From Acidobacteriota bacterium (GTDB lineage: Bacteria; Acidobacteriota; Blastocatellia; Pyrinomonadales; Pyrinomonadaceae): a stretch of 55,860 bases of DNA. Where the stretch lies: NCBI GenBank assembly GCA_029781855.1, contig JAKOVX010000036.1, positions 1 through 55,860 on the forward strand, in the 5' to 3' direction. Position numbers and translations under genes: made by a program. The number at the start of each line of letters is the position of its first letter. The stretch's first letter is position 1. Shown one piece after another: positions 32,656 through 42,452 of the stretch. Below the pieces are notes generated by a model that ran no database searches, had not been told where the DNA came from, and worked only from the letters and a program-made list of their open reading frames with translations.

Positions 32656-33093
32656 ATGATGGATGAAATAGATCGGCGGATATTGAAGGAACTGCAGGAA
32701 GACGCCCGGACGAGCTATGCCGAGCTCGGCCGCCGTGTCGGGCTTACGACGCCTGCAGTGATCGAGCGCGTTCACAAACTGCAGGATTCGGGAATAATTA
32801 CCTGCTATCGGGCCGAGATCGACACCGCTCAGGTCGGCCTGCCAATAACCGCATTTGTCCGAATGAGCATCACCGGCGTCGATTACAGCCACATTATCGA
32901 GGTCGCGAAAAGTTCGAACGAGGTTCTCGAATGTCACCGCGGAACCGGCGGCGATTCGTTCATAATGAAGGTCGCGGTCTCGTCGGTCGAACACCTTCAG
33001 GAGCTCATCGACCGCCTGACGCCCTACGGCATTACGACGACCACGATCGTGCTGTCTTCGCCGGTCAAAAAGAGAATACTCAGTATTGAATAA
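32656..33093 (+). CDS. Lrp/AsnC-family transcriptional regulator
   Basis: A 145-residue protein with the standard layout: AsnC-type HTH at about 3-60 (DEIDRRILKELQEDARTSYAELG, GLTTPAVIERVHKLQDSGII), then a RAM ligand-binding domain ending TTTTIVLSSPVKKRILSIE. It lies divergently to phhA-hppD, so it probably activates or represses aromatic amino acid breakdown in response to an amino acid; this is inference. ATG 32656 is the family start; the frame extends upstream without good signals. The MFS gene begins directly after its stop, and a second Lrp-like C-terminus is found after that gene. Confidence 0.93.
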   Translation: MMDEIDRRILKELQEDARTSYAELGRRVGLTTPAVIERVHKLQDSGIITCYRAEIDTAQVGLPITAFVRMSITGVDYSHIIEVAKSSNEVLECHRGTGGDSFIMKVAVSSVEHLQELIDRLTPYGITTTTIVLSSPVKKRILSIE

Positions 33094-34368
33094 ATGAATA
33101 CAGCGTCAACCAGGATCGTTCGCACCTACGTTGCGGTCACGTTGCTCTCGACGTTTGCGTCATCGTTCATCTGGGGCATAAATACGCTGTTCCTGCTAGA
33201 TGCGGGCCTGACGATCGCGCAGGCGTTTATCGCAAATGCGTTTTTCACTGCCGGCGAGGTTTTGTTTGAGATACCGACCGGGATCGTCGCCGATACTCGC
33301 GGTCGGAGGCTCTCGTTCCTGCTCGGTACCGCGACGCTCTTTGTGACGACCGTCGCGTATCTCTGGCTATGGCATATCAAGGGACCGATGTGGGCGTGGG
33401 CATCGGTCTCGCTGCTCCTTGGCCTTGGGTTCACGTTTTTTAGCGGTGCGACCGAGGCCTGGCTGGTCGATGGGCTCGCAGCCGCCGGCTATAAAGGAGC
33501 ACTAGATAGCGTCTTTGCGAAAGGTTCGATAGCCAGCGGCATCGCGATGCTCACCGGCACGGTCGCAGGCGGGATCGTTGCCCAATTCACCGATCTCAGC
33601 GTCCCATACATAATGAGGATCGCGGCTCTCGGATTGACGTTCGTTCTGGCCTATTTGTTCATGCATGACGAGGGCTTTACACCTAAACGGGGCAGTTCGG
33701 TCCTGCGTGAGATCAGGGATGTGGCTGCGGCGTCTGTAAAGTTCGGATTTCGTGATGCACCGATCCGCTGGATCATGCTGTCGGCACCTTTTAGCGGTGG
33801 CGTCGCCATCTTCGCGTTTTATGCAATGCAGCCGTTCCTGCTCGAGCTTTACGGAAACACCGGAGGATACGCAATAGCGGGAGCCGCCGCAGCGATAGTC
33901 GCAGGTGCGCAGATCGTCGGGGGGCTGCTCGTTCCTTACTTCAGCCGTATATTCGAGCGGCGCACCAGCCTGTTGATCGCGGGAATGGTGGTCAGCACCG
34001 TGGCCTTGCTGCTCATCTCGGTCGCAGGCAATTTCTGGTTTGTTTTGACGCTTTTGGCAGCGTGGGCGATCGTCTTTGCGGCGATCGGACCCGTCCGGCA
34101 ATCCTATATGAACGGCATCATTCCATCCGAACAGCGTGCGACCGTACTCTCGACCGACAATTTGCTCAATTCCGCCGGCGGGATGGTCTCGCAGCCCGCG
34201 CTCGGCAAGATCGCAGAGATGTGGGGTTATCCCGCGTCCTACCTCGGAAGCACGATTTTCCAGGTGATCGCACTTCCGTTCCTGTTACTCGCAAGGCGAG
34301 AAAAAGCGGCATCCGATCCGATCCACACATCCGCCGTTTCCGGAGGCGGTCGCCGTCCCGGAGGTTAA
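33094..34368 (+). CDS. MFS transporter
   Basis: A 424-residue membrane protein with about 12 helices. FIWGINTLFLLDAGLTIAQAF is helix 1, and EIPTGIVADTRGRRLSFLLG holds the MFS motif A (D-x-x-G-R-R) between helices 2 and 3. It resembles exporters of unknown substrate. The ATG directly follows the stop of the Lrp-type regulator gene, so regulator and transporter are co-transcribed, as often in amino-acid export pairs. Ends with a short polar tail rich in Gly and Arg. Confidence 0.9.
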   Translation: MNTASTRIVRTYVAVTLLSTFASSFIWGINTLFLLDAGLTIAQAFIANAFFTAGEVLFEIPTGIVADTRGRRLSFLLGTATLFVTTVAYLWLWHIKGPMWAWASVSLLLGLGFTFFSGATEAWLVDGLAAAGYKGALDSVFAKGSIASGIAMLTGTVAGGIVAQFTDLSVPYIMRIAALGLTFVLAYLFMHDEGFTPKRGSSVLREIRDVAAASVKFGFRDAPIRWIMLSAPFSGGVAIFAFYAMQPFLLELYGNTGGYAIAGAAAAIVAGAQIVGGLLVPYFSRIFERRTSLLIAGMVVSTVALLLISVAGNFWFVLTLLAAWAIVFAAIGPVRQSYMNGIIPSEQRATVLSTDNLLNSAGGMVSQPALGKIAEMWGYPASYLGSTIFQVIALPFLLLARREKAASDPIHTSAVSGGGRRPGG

Positions 34369-34387
34369 ACCTAGTGCGGAAATTATT

Positions 34388-34468
34388 CTCGAGTTTGAAT
34401 CTCTAGGACACATTGTAACGACGATCGTGCCGTCATCATCGGTCAAAAGGCGAGTGATCGAGATTTGA
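34388..34468 (+). pseudogene. Remnant of an Lrp/AsnC C-terminus
   Basis: Translated in frame, 34406-34468 reads GHIVTTIVPSSSVKRRVIEI and then TGA. This matches the end of Lrp-type proteins and in particular ITTTTIVLSSPVKKRILSIE at the end of the Lrp gene at 32656-33093. At DNA level ACGATCGTGC and CGGTCAAAA are shared. The rest of the gene is missing, as the MFS coding region lies directly upstream. It is probably what is left of a second regulator after a deletion or a tandem rearrangement. Confidence 0.75.
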
Positions 34469-34477
34469 TGGCGATAT

Positions 34478-34870
34478 TTATTTCAATCGCTCCAGCTTGC
34501 CTTTGCGCTTGACGATGTTCTTATAGTCCCACTGAATGTCCACGCTCTTTTGGAGCCAGCGTTTCAAGTCTTTAGCGTCGATCTGGTCAATTGATGTGAA
34601 AAAGACCGAGGCGTCTTTGAACTTTCCGGTGCCGGGCTTTAGCTTGTCCTCGCCAAAATCCGCGCCGCTCCAAAACATCAACCTGATCCCCGCCTTTTGC
34701 TTGCTGTAACCGACTGTAGGGTTGCCGTCGAGGAACCAGACCGGATGTGCGTGCCAGATCTTGTTCTCCGCGTGCGAGAGCCCTTTTGATATCTCCGCCG
34801 CGAGACGGTCGCATATTGCTTTTTCGTGATCCGCCTGGGAGTTGTTGTACGCCTGAATGTCTTCGTTCAT
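34478..34870 (-). CDS. DUF1801-domain protein
   Basis: A 130-residue protein of the DUF1801 (YdhG/YjbR-like) group: AENKIWHAHPVWFLDGNPTVGYSKQKAGIRLMFW forms the central strands (key pattern W-h-x-P-V-W-F-x-x-x-P-x-x-G), and LKRWLQKSVDIQWDYKNIVKRKG the C-terminal helix. Activity unknown; relatives were proposed as iron-binding or DNA-binding proteins. ATG 34870 is chosen as the family start; a longer frame to 34918 overlaps gltX. It follows gltX by 29 bases on the same strand and is probably co-transcribed. Confidence 0.88.
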   Translation of the reverse strand: MNEDIQAYNNSQADHEKAICDRLAAEISKGLSHAENKIWHAHPVWFLDGNPTVGYSKQKAGIRLMFWSGADFGEDKLKPGTGKFKDASVFFTSIDQIDAKDLKRWLQKSVDIQWDYKNIVKRKGKLERLK

Positions 34871-34899
34871 CCTCAAAAATGTCCTTTCTCCGCCGGTGA

Positions 34900-36408
34900 T
34901 TACGCAACGGCATTCCACGCGACCTGGCTCTTGAGCCGCATTATTGTCTTTTCTAATCCGATCGTTTCGAATACCGCCAACATCGACGGCCCGACGGCGA
35001 CGCCCGTGAGGAGCGTGCGGGCTCCGTTCATAATAACCCCGAGCTTTGTGCCCTTTTCCTCGGTGAAGGACTTGACGACGGTTTCGATGTTCTCTTCGGT
35101 GTATCGCTGCTTTTCAAACTCAGCCTCGAAACGATCAGCGAGTTCCGGCAGCCACGATCTGAGATCGGGGAACTTTACGAGGTTTTTCTCGACCGCCGCG
35201 GCGTCAAAATCGTAGTCTTCGCTAAAATACGCACGCCCTTGGGCAGAAAAGTCCTTCAGTGTAAAGAACCGTTGGCGAATGAGGTCGATCGTCCGCTCAA
35301 ACCACCCGCGCTCATCATCGTCGTACTCTTCACGCCACAATTTCGCGGTTTTCAACTCCGGCTTAACGAAAGGCAGCAGATCTTCCAGCGGCATCGTTCG
35401 GATGTATTCAGCGTTCATCCAGATAGCCTTGTCGTCGGTCCATTTTCGCGGGTCGCTCTCGTGAAAATTGAAAACGGCGTTCGACCGATGAATGCCCTCG
35501 AGTGAGAATTTTTGGATCAACTCCTCAAGCGAGTAGATCTCCTGCTCCTCGCCGGCTGACCAACCAAGAAGTGCGAGAAAATTGCGAAACGCCGCCGCCA
35601 GGAAACCCGCGTCGCGGTACGTCGTCATCGAGACGACCTCGCCGTGCTTGCGTTTCGACAGCTTGCCCTTGTTCGGAGCCATGATCAGCGGCAGGTGGGC
35701 AAATGTCGGCGGGGTCACACCGAGGGCTTCGTATATGAGTATCTGTTTGTGTGTGTTCGTCAGATGGTCCTGTCCGCGGATGACGTGCGTGATCTGCATC
35801 TCGATGTCATCGCAAACGACCGCAAGATTGTAGAGCGGGTGGCCGTCGGACCGCAGCAGTACGAGGTCCTCGGTGTCCGCGTATTCGCGTTCCTGGATGC
35901 CATAGACCGCGTCATCGAACGCCGTTCGACCGTGCTCGGCGACCTTCAGGCGGATGGCGAACGGTTCGCCGGCCGCGGCACGGGCATCGCTTTCGTTGGC
36001 CGACAGGTCGCGATACGGATTGTCCCGCATGTTTTTGACGCCTTGGTTGGCGCGTGCACGCTCGGCGATGCCCTCTTTTACGTTTTGATCCGTCGGTTCG
36101 GCCTTTGGCGTAAAGTCGCGATAAGCCTTTCCCTCGGCGAGCAGTTTTCTCGCTGCGGAGCGGTGTTTGTCGGCGTTATCCGATTGGAAAACGATCTCTT
36201 CGTCGTGTTCGAGTTCGAGCCACGCGAGTCCGTCAAGGATCGAGCGAGTCGATTCCTCGGTCGAACGGGCGATGTCCGTGTCCTCGATCCGCAAAAGGAA
36301 TTTGCCGCCGACGTGGCGGGCGTAAAGGTAGTTGAAAAGTGCCGTCCTGGCGGAACCAATGTGAAGGTAGCCGGTCGGACTGGGGGCAAAACGAACGCGT
36401 GTAGTCAT
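34900..36408 (-). CDS. gltX: Glutamyl-tRNA synthetase
   Basis: 502 residues, class I synthetase. The HIGH-type motif is in FAPSPTGYLHIGSARTALFN (residues about 7-26) and the KMSKS-type motif is KLSKRKHG in the middle. FLLRIEDTDIARS and HVIRGQDHLTNTHKQI are family blocks. It charges tRNA-Glu. The discriminating or non-discriminating form cannot be judged by eye. No ribosome binding site is clear before the ATG. A VOC gene lies 40 bases upstream on the same strand. Confidence 0.97.
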   Translation of the reverse strand: MTTRVRFAPSPTGYLHIGSARTALFNYLYARHVGGKFLLRIEDTDIARSTEESTRSILDGLAWLELEHDEEIVFQSDNADKHRSAARKLLAEGKAYRDFTPKAEPTDQNVKEGIAERARANQGVKNMRDNPYRDLSANESDARAAAGEPFAIRLKVAEHGRTAFDDAVYGIQEREYADTEDLVLLRSDGHPLYNLAVVCDDIEMQITHVIRGQDHLTNTHKQILIYEALGVTPPTFAHLPLIMAPNKGKLSKRKHGEVVSMTTYRDAGFLAAAFRNFLALLGWSAGEEQEIYSLEELIQKFSLEGIHRSNAVFNFHESDPRKWTDDKAIWMNAEYIRTMPLEDLLPFVKPELKTAKLWREEYDDDERGWFERTIDLIRQRFFTLKDFSAQGRAYFSEDYDFDAAAVEKNLVKFPDLRSWLPELADRFEAEFEKQRYTEENIETVVKSFTEEKGTKLGVIMNGARTLLTGVAVGPSMLAVFETIGLEKTIMRLKSQVAWNAVA

Positions 36409-36448
36409 AAACGATGATTTTCACGTATCGCCGTTCAGAACGCAAAGC

Positions 36449-37009
36449 CTATCGGTGCTGATCCAATAGAATTACGTTCCCATCCGGATCAGTCAGCATC
36501 AAGCTTGCCGGCCCCGTGGATTTTTCGTCGGCCTCGAGGTCCAGCTTGAGACCGCCGGTTTTCAATTGCCGCTGAATGTCCCTGATGTCTTCAAATTTAG
36601 CAATATTATTACCGTTCTCATCCCAACCCGGATTGAAGGTCAGAATGTTCTTCTCGAACATCCCATGAAAAAGCCCGATGAGGGCGTTTTCATTCTTCAT
36701 GATCAGGTAGTTCTTTTTAAGATCGCCTGCCAACACGGTGAAACCGAGCTTCTCGTAGAAAGCCTTTGAGGTGGCGAGGTCTTTGACATTTAGACTTACA
36801 GAAAAGGCACCCAATTTCATCGACGTTGATGCTGGTTTAGTAGATGTCATCGGCGTCGGAGATGTGGAAACCTGTATCTTTTCGGATCCGGCCGAATCCA
36901 ATGTCTCCGCAAGAACAGGCTGCGAATGGAAAGCCCTCAACAAGTATCCAAACGAAATGGCCACGATCGAGATGCCCATGCACACATGAAAGAACTTTGC
37001 TTTTACCAT
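36449..37009 (-). CDS. Membrane-anchored or exported VOC-family protein
   Basis: A 186-residue protein. Residues about 5-30 are hydrophobic (FFHVCMGISIVAISFGYLL), a signal or anchor. After a Ser/Thr/Pro linker, the VOC domain begins: KLGAFSVSLNVKDLATSKAFYEKLGF (typical first unit, key residues S-L-x-V-x-D-x-x-x-S-x-x-F-Y), ending MLTDPDGNVILLDQ. Most VOC proteins are cytoplasmic, so export is notable. ATG 37009 has GGAGGAG about nine bases upstream. Function unknown. Confidence 0.87.
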   Translation of the reverse strand: MVKAKFFHVCMGISIVAISFGYLLRAFHSQPVLAETLDSAGSEKIQVSTSPTPMTSTKPASTSMKLGAFSVSLNVKDLATSKAFYEKLGFTVLAGDLKKNYLIMKNENALIGLFHGMFEKNILTFNPGWDENGNNIAKFEDIRDIQRQLKTGGLKLDLEADEKSTGPASLMLTDPDGNVILLDQHR

Positions 37010-37145
37010 CGTTCTGTCTCCTCCCGGTTTTTTCAATTTATCAGGCCAATTTGGGCAGTGCCGCCCGTCGGTTCAAGATCTCTGCCGATCAACATCAGTA
37101 GTCGCACCAAGCTTACGGTCGGGTCAACTGTTTTACAAAAACAAG

Positions 37146-37176
37146 AAAAGCTATCAAATCAGATTTGATAGCTTTT
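37146..37176 (-). terminator. Strong intrinsic terminator of the tRNA-Ser transcript
   Basis: AAAAGCTATCAAATC (37146-37160) and GATTTGATAGCTTTT (37162-37176) form a perfect 15-bp inverted repeat about one base. Read on the minus strand, it is followed by TTTTCTTGTTTTTG. It lies 46 bases after the 3' end of tRNA-Ser. The symmetric A- and T-flanks make it potentially bidirectional. Confidence 0.85.
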
Positions 37177-37221
37177 CGGGAAATGATCTCATACGTTGAG
37201 ATTCGAGATTTCAAAAATTGA

Positions 37222-37312
37222 TGGCGGAGACGACAGGATTCGAACCTGTGGTAGTTTTTAAGACTACAACGATTTAGCAAACCGCCGCTTTCAGCCGCTC
37301 AGCCACGTCTCC
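37222..37312 (-). tRNA. tRNA-Ser (anticodon GCT)
   Basis: Minus strand: acceptor GGAGACG/CGTCTCC, D-arm GTGGCTGAGCGGCTGAAAGC, anticodon stem GCGGT/ATCGT about loop TTGCTAA (anticodon GCT), a long variable arm (GTAGT...ACTAC) typical of serine, T-arm with GGTTCGAATCC, discriminator G and encoded CCA (37222-37224). A terminator follows at 37146-37176. Confidence 0.95.
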
Positions 37313-37463
37313 GCATTGCCCTAAAGGCAATTTCCAATTCTAGCTGACCGGCAAACTTTGTCAAGGACAAATGCATCTTACACGCATCAAGGTCTGTAAC
37401 TTAAGCTTGACACATTTGCTTTTTGCGAACAAAATACGAAGTTTGGTGGTTTCAGATTCAAAA

Positions 37464-39215
37464 ATGCCTGCAGTGTTCAAAAATATCAGTTTTCTGACCG
37501 TCGCATTGTTTGTGGCAGCGTCCTTTTTGGGCGCGGCGTCACAGGCTCAGGCGTCTGTCGTCAGCGTGACTGTTGAGAACAAAGGCAACCTCGGCATTAT
37601 TCGCGGAGTTGTGCGGGATGAGGGCGGCAGTCCTATTTCCGACGCGACGGTTGCGATCTTTCGTCTAGGCACATCTAAACTGCTCAAACAGGTCCAGTCG
37701 GCTGAAGACGGATCATTTTTGGCTAAGATCCTGCCGGGCACGTACACGGTCCTGGCGGTTGCCCAGGGCTTCAATCCGGTAACGCTCTCCGACGTCGAGG
37801 TGGGCCGTGCCGCCGATATTGTTTACGGATTCAAGCTCGAGAGGGCCGGCAGCGGCAACACACTTCCGGAAAAGAAGGTCGACCGTAATAGTTCAAAATG
37901 GCGCATTCGTGCAGCCGCAATGCAGCGGTCCATATATCAGAACCAGGGGGGAAAGACGCCGGTTGTTGACGACGCCTCCGCAGACGATCCAGCGGTCAGC
38001 GACGACGCGGTCGCCGACTCGTCGCCGAGAACTCGACGCGGTCAATCGGTCGTCGAAACGTATTTTGCCAACGGTGCCGACGGAAACTACACGGGTGTCA
38101 ATTTCGCGACCCTGATCCCGGTCTCGGGTGATACAACGATCGTCTTTGCGGGCCAGACCGGCAAGGGAAAGAACGCTCCTCTTCGTTTCGAAACGGACGT
38201 GAAATTCAAGCCCTTCGATAATCATCAGGTTCGGCTTAATACTTCCTATGGGGTCGCCGGCATAGTGCACAGCACCGAAGGTGACAAGTCCCTCGGCCAA
38301 CTCTCGCTGCAGGCGACCGACGAATGGAAGTTTCGCGACGGCGTGATCCTTGTCCTCGGTTTCGACTACAGCAAGTTTACCGGCGCCGGCAGCGATTACT
38401 CGCTCAATCCGCGTCTCGGCCTGCAGTTCGACCTCAATTCGAAGACTCGTTTTCGTTCGGCATTTACGCAGCAGACTGAGGAACGCACGTGGGCGAACGT
38501 GGTCGATCTCGAGGATGCGGCCGTCACGTTTCGCGATCCGGTGGCGGTCGAAGACTTGGTCGTCGCCGACAACAAGCCGCAGATGAACAAAAGTACGCGT
38601 TTCGAATTCGGAGTTGAACGTGTTCTTGATAATCGGTCCAGTGTTGAGATGAACGCCTTCTTCGACGCGACGTTGGGCCGCGGGGTCGGACTCAACTCGA
38701 TCGCGTTCGATACGCTCGATAGCAATGGTTTTGGCGATTTTGTCGCTAACCAACAGGGTCGGTCCGAAGGCGTACGCGTTGTCTATTCGCGGAGGCTGTC
38801 GGGGCCGTTTACGGCATCCGCGGGCTATTCGTTTGGCCGCGGCCAGAAGCTTTCGACTAAAGCTCTCAGCGATCCGTCCGACGTTTTCGAAACATCGTTC
38901 TTCCAGTCGTTTTTCGGTCAGATCACTGCAAATTTGAAGTCGGGAACAAACGTTAAGACCGTTTTCAGGCTCTCCCCGGCAGCGACCGTTTTCGCCATCG
39001 ATCCGTTCAAAGGACGTCTTGCGATCTATGATCCGGGCTTGAGCATCCTCGTCACCCAGAGTATCCCGACGCTCGGCTTGCCGTTTAGAGCGGAAGCGAT
39101 CGTCGATGGTCGCAACTTGTTCGATTTTCAGAGCAGTGTAAGAAATCAGGAAGGCGGATTGCGGTTGAGCAGTCAGCATCGCATGTTACGCGGCGGTATT
39201 TTGGTTAGATTCTAG
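37464..39215 (+). CDS. Outer-membrane protein with carboxypeptidase-regulatory-like domain and beta-barrel
   Basis: A 583-residue protein. A signal peptide (MPAVFKNISFLTVALFVAAS, cleavage near SQAQA) precedes a CarboxypepD_reg-like domain at about 35-115 (GVVRDEGGSPISDATVAIFRLG, ILPGTYTVLAVAQGF). The remaining 400 residues have alternating strands and turns like a TonB-dependent receptor barrel without an evident plug. ATG 37464 opens the signal peptide; a longer frame to 37371 has AGGA near its ATG, so the start is not settled. It may bind or take up polymers at the surface. Confidence 0.82.
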   Translation: MPAVFKNISFLTVALFVAASFLGAASQAQASVVSVTVENKGNLGIIRGVVRDEGGSPISDATVAIFRLGTSKLLKQVQSAEDGSFLAKILPGTYTVLAVAQGFNPVTLSDVEVGRAADIVYGFKLERAGSGNTLPEKKVDRNSSKWRIRAAAMQRSIYQNQGGKTPVVDDASADDPAVSDDAVADSSPRTRRGQSVVETYFANGADGNYTGVNFATLIPVSGDTTIVFAGQTGKGKNAPLRFETDVKFKPFDNHQVRLNTSYGVAGIVHSTEGDKSLGQLSLQATDEWKFRDGVILVLGFDYSKFTGAGSDYSLNPRLGLQFDLNSKTRFRSAFTQQTEERTWANVVDLEDAAVTFRDPVAVEDLVVADNKPQMNKSTRFEFGVERVLDNRSSVEMNAFFDATLGRGVGLNSIAFDTLDSNGFGDFVANQQGRSEGVRVVYSRRLSGPFTASAGYSFGRGQKLSTKALSDPSDVFETSFFQSFFGQITANLKSGTNVKTVFRLSPAATVFAIDPFKGRLAIYDPGLSILVTQSIPTLGLPFRAEAIVDGRNLFDFQSSVRNQEGGLRLSSQHRMLRGGILVRF

Positions 39216-39236
39216 TAGAGGCCGCAGTCGGTATTT

Positions 39237-39272
39237 GTTCGCCACGGAGCGTTATCCAGCTCTGTGGCGAAC
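39237..39272 (+). terminator. Intrinsic terminator candidate after the outer-membrane protein gene
   Basis: GTTCGCCACGGAGC (39237-39250), eight-base loop, GCTCTGTGGCGAAC (39259-39272): a 14-bp stem with one G-T pair. It is followed by TTGATTT and, 17 bases on, TTTTTT. It is 22 bases past the stop of the gene. The T-run is not adjacent, so efficiency is uncertain. Confidence 0.65.
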
Positions 39273-39473
39273 TTGATTTAGGGACGATTTTTTCCATTTT
39301 CTCGGATTAATTAGCAAAATGCTGAATTTGCTCTTAGAGTGATGTTGAAAATTTCACGGTTGTTTGCTCCGGTTAACTCGCTAAATCAAAGCAGGTTAGG
39401 TCATACGTGGATGACTTGGTATTGGAACGCGGTTTGCCTCAAAAACTGGTTGGGAAAAGTGCGTGTGTAGCCC

Positions 39474-42452
39474 ATGAAGGGAAAAGTGTTGACAAGCTGG
39501 AGCCTCATTTGGCTCTTATCGTCCTTCCTGCTGGTCGCGGGCGGGGCGTTGAACTTGTATCAGCGGGCCACTCACAAGCTGCCTCCGACCGATGGCGTTA
39601 AATGGGTGCAGCGTGATCACGCCATTTATGCGGAGCAGGTCAAACCCGGTTTTGCGGGCGATCGGGCCGGTATCTCTGTCGGTGACAGACTGATCGGCAT
39701 CGGTCTCGACACGGACAAAACGGACGAGGTCACATCCCTCGGCGACATCCAAATGTTCCTCGACGCTGCGGGCGTTGACGGCAACCTCACCTATTTCTAC
39801 CAGAAGCCGGCTTATTCGTTTGCCGACAACTACTACTACGCCGACCTTCGACACATTGACCCGATACCGCGCTGGACGCCATCGATAATCTTTCTCTCGT
39901 TCGTCGGACTGATCTGGCTGGGAGTCGGTGCCTTTGTCCTGTTCAAACAGGGAAGCCGTTCACCTTTCGTTCTGCATTTCGCCATTGTTTGCCTTGCGGC
40001 GTTTGTTTTTCACACGTACAAGGCCCTCGGCACCGGTCAGGACTTCGATCTTGCGGTCAGTCTACTTGACGACATCGCATTTGCGTTTTTTGTCCCTCTT
40101 TTCCTGCATTTCTGTATTCGTTATCCGGTCCGAAGTACTGTTTTCGACGACGCAAAATGGCGGACATATATTCTTTATGTACCGGCTGCAGTGGCCTCGA
40201 TATGGCTGGTCGCGATCTCCCTGATACCTGCTCTTTTCCCGCAGGCCTCGGTGTCCGAATCGATCGCAAGGTTCGACGATGCCTACGGACTGTACGGCAA
40301 CACGTATAAGTTTTTGCTTGGCCATTTTGTGGTCGGCGTGTCGGTCGGCGCCGCGTTCCTGATCTGGCGGTTCTTCAAGAACAAGCAGATCGTGGTCCGT
40401 CAGCGTTTGAAATGGGCAATGTGGGGCACGATCGCTGCTGTATTGCCGATAGTTGCGATGCAGATCGTCTCACGGTTTGGTCTACAGCTTGCTGACGATA
40501 ATTTCGCAACAGCATTGACGACACTGCCGTTGGCCTTGATACCGCTGAGTTTTGGCCACTCGGTCGTTCGCTATCGTTTGATGGATGTCGATGTCGTTGT
40601 TCGCCGAGCGGTCGTTTATGCGTTGACGACGGTCGCTATCGCGATGATGATCGGGGCCGTCGCACTCGGCCTCGTATTCCTTGCTGTCGGCAATAACCTT
40701 TCGACCACCGAGATCACTCTTCGTGCGCTGATCGCGGTCGTCGCAATGGCCGGTATTGTCCTGATCAGTGAGCCGTTGAAGAAGTTTCTGCAGGAGCGGG
40801 CAGACCGTTTCTTTTACGGGGAACGCTATGACCTGCGGCAGGGCTTGCTCGATTTTGGAAAGACGCTCTCAGCGACCACTGCTCTTGATCCGCTGCTCAA
40901 CGCCCTGATCGAGAGATTGCGACAGGTGCTCGACGTTCAGAAGGTAGCAGTGCTCATCGAGGACAAGTCGGTCACGGCGCAATTCCGCATAGCAAAATCC
41001 GTCGGCTTGAGCGAGGAATTCGTAATTCCAAATGATTTCAAGACCATGATCCGGCAAAAATCTGCCGACCGGGGTGTCGTGCGTGCGGATGAGTTGGACC
41101 CGCAGGAATCGGACATGATCACCGTTAACGGGAACGGCAACGGACATGGCCACAACACGTCGATCGTCCGGCAGGAACTGCACTATTTCGTGCCGTGTGT
41201 CGCCCGCGGAAAGATGGTTGCGGTCATCGGGTTGGGCCGTGCCAGCGACGGCTCGCTGCTCTCTTCCGAGGACCTTGAGATACTCCGGACCGTTTCCGGA
41301 TACATAGCTGTCGCCGTCGAAAACAGCCGCCTTTATGAGGAACAGCAGCAACACGCGGACGAACTCGCTTTGCTTAAGGAATTCAACGAGTCAATTGTCG
41401 AATCGGTCAATGTCGGCCTGCTCGCCGTTGATGAGGACGGCCGGATCATCCGCTGCAATTCACCTTTCGAGGAGATGATCGGGCTCGGGCGTGAAGATGT
41501 AGTCGGGCGAATGGTCGAGGACGTTTTCGACGCCGCGTTCGCTCTGAATCTTGAGAACATCCTCGGAAAATCGCGATGGCACCTGACCGAGATCCGCAAT
41601 GCTTACAAGCTGCATACATACGATTCGGGCGGTCGATCGCTGATCCTGAATGTCGCGGTTGCACCGCTTCGTTCGATGACCAATCAGCAAACGGGTGCGA
41701 TAATCGTTCTCGAAAACGTCTCGTCCCGCGTCAAGCTGGAAGAAACGCTCCAGCAGAGCGAAAAACTCTCGAGCATCGGCCTGCTTGCCGCGGGCGTCGC
41801 TCACGAGGTGAACACGCCGTTGACGGGCGTATCGAGCTATACGCAGATGTTATTGGGCATGATCCCCGAGACCGACCCTAAACACGCATTGCTGCAGAAG
41901 ATGCAGCGGCAAACCGATCGGGCGACCAACATCGTTGGCAATCTCCTTAATTTCTCGCGTACCGGAAGCACGACCGAGTTCACTGACATCGACCTCAATA
42001 AGCTGCTCAATGACACCCTGCAGCTGCTTGAACCCCAGCTTCGCAAAACCCAGGTAGATTTCGTTAAAGAATACAGCGCGGATATCCCGATGATCGTCGG
42101 CAGCGGCGGCAAGCTGCAGCAGGTTTTCACTAATCTGATCCTTAACGCCCGCGATGCGATGGCGAACGGCGGCACGATAACGCTTCGAACGTATTGCGAC
42201 GATGACCGGGTCATTGTTGAGGTCTCAGACACCGGTGACGGCATACCCGAAGAGAATCTGACAAAGGTCTTTGATCCGTTCTTTACTACCAAGGGAGTCG
42301 GCAACGGAACGGGCCTTGGGCTCGCGGTTTCCTACGGTATTATTCAGGAGCATTCCGGCTCGATCGAAGCCCGAAGTGAGGCCGGTAAAGGGGCGACGTT
42401 CCACATTGTTTTCCCAGCTATAAATTACGACGCCAGACGCGCCGTCAGCTAA
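39474..42452 (+). CDS. Large membrane sensor histidine kinase (PDZ-like, GAF, PAS, HisKA, HATPase)
   Basis: A 992-residue kinase. The first helix is followed by a PDZ-like segment outside the membrane ([20 protein letters not shown]), then about seven more helices to residue 420. A GAF domain (about 450-620), a PAS domain (about 640-740, [26 protein letters not shown]), HisKA with H777 ([20 protein letters not shown]) and HATPase_c ([28 protein letters not shown]) follow. No response regulator is next to it, so it is an orphan kinase. It overlaps the convergent MFS gene by four bases. Confidence 0.93.
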   Translation: MKGKVLTSWSLIWLLSSFLLVAGGALNLYQRATHKLPPTDGVKWVQRDHAIYAEQVKPGFAGDRAGISVGDRLIGIGLDTDKTDEVTSLGDIQMFLDAAGVDGNLTYFYQKPAYSFADNYYYADLRHIDPIPRWTPSIIFLSFVGLIWLGVGAFVLFKQGSRSPFVLHFAIVCLAAFVFHTYKALGTGQDFDLAVSLLDDIAFAFFVPLFLHFCIRYPVRSTVFDDAKWRTYILYVPAAVASIWLVAISLIPALFPQASVSESIARFDDAYGLYGNTYKFLLGHFVVGVSVGAAFLIWRFFKNKQIVVRQRLKWAMWGTIAAVLPIVAMQIVSRFGLQLADDNFATALTTLPLALIPLSFGHSVVRYRLMDVDVVVRRAVVYALTTVAIAMMIGAVALGLVFLAVGNNLSTTEITLRALIAVVAMAGIVLISEPLKKFLQERADRFFYGERYDLRQGLLDFGKTLSATTALDPLLNALIERLRQVLDVQKVAVLIEDKSVTAQFRIAKSVGLSEEFVIPNDFKTMIRQKSADRGVVRADELDPQESDMITVNGNGNGHGHNTSIVRQELHYFVPCVARGKMVAVIGLGRASDGSLLSSEDLEILRTVSGYIAVAVENSRLYEEQQQHADELALLKEFNESIVESVNVGLLAVDEDGRIIRCNSPFEEMIGLGREDVVGRMVEDVFDAAFALNLENILGKSRWHLTEIRNAYKLHTYDSGGRSLILNVAVAPLRSMTNQQTGAIIVLENVSSRVKLEETLQQSEKLSSIGLLAAGVAHEVNTPLTGVSSYTQMLLGMIPETDPKHALLQKMQRQTDRATNIVGNLLNFSRTGSTTEFTDIDLNKLLNDTLQLLEPQLRKTQVDFVKEYSADIPMIVGSGGKLQQVFTNLILNARDAMANGGTITLRTYCDDDRVIVEVSDTGDGIPEENLTKVFDPFFTTKGVGNGTGLGLAVSYGIIQEHSGSIEARSEAGKGATFHIVFPAINYDARRAVS

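Noticed and set aside
37893..39179. Long antisense frame of 428 codons over the outer-membrane protein gene
   Set aside because: No domain, no start signal; mirrors the coding strand's codon pattern.
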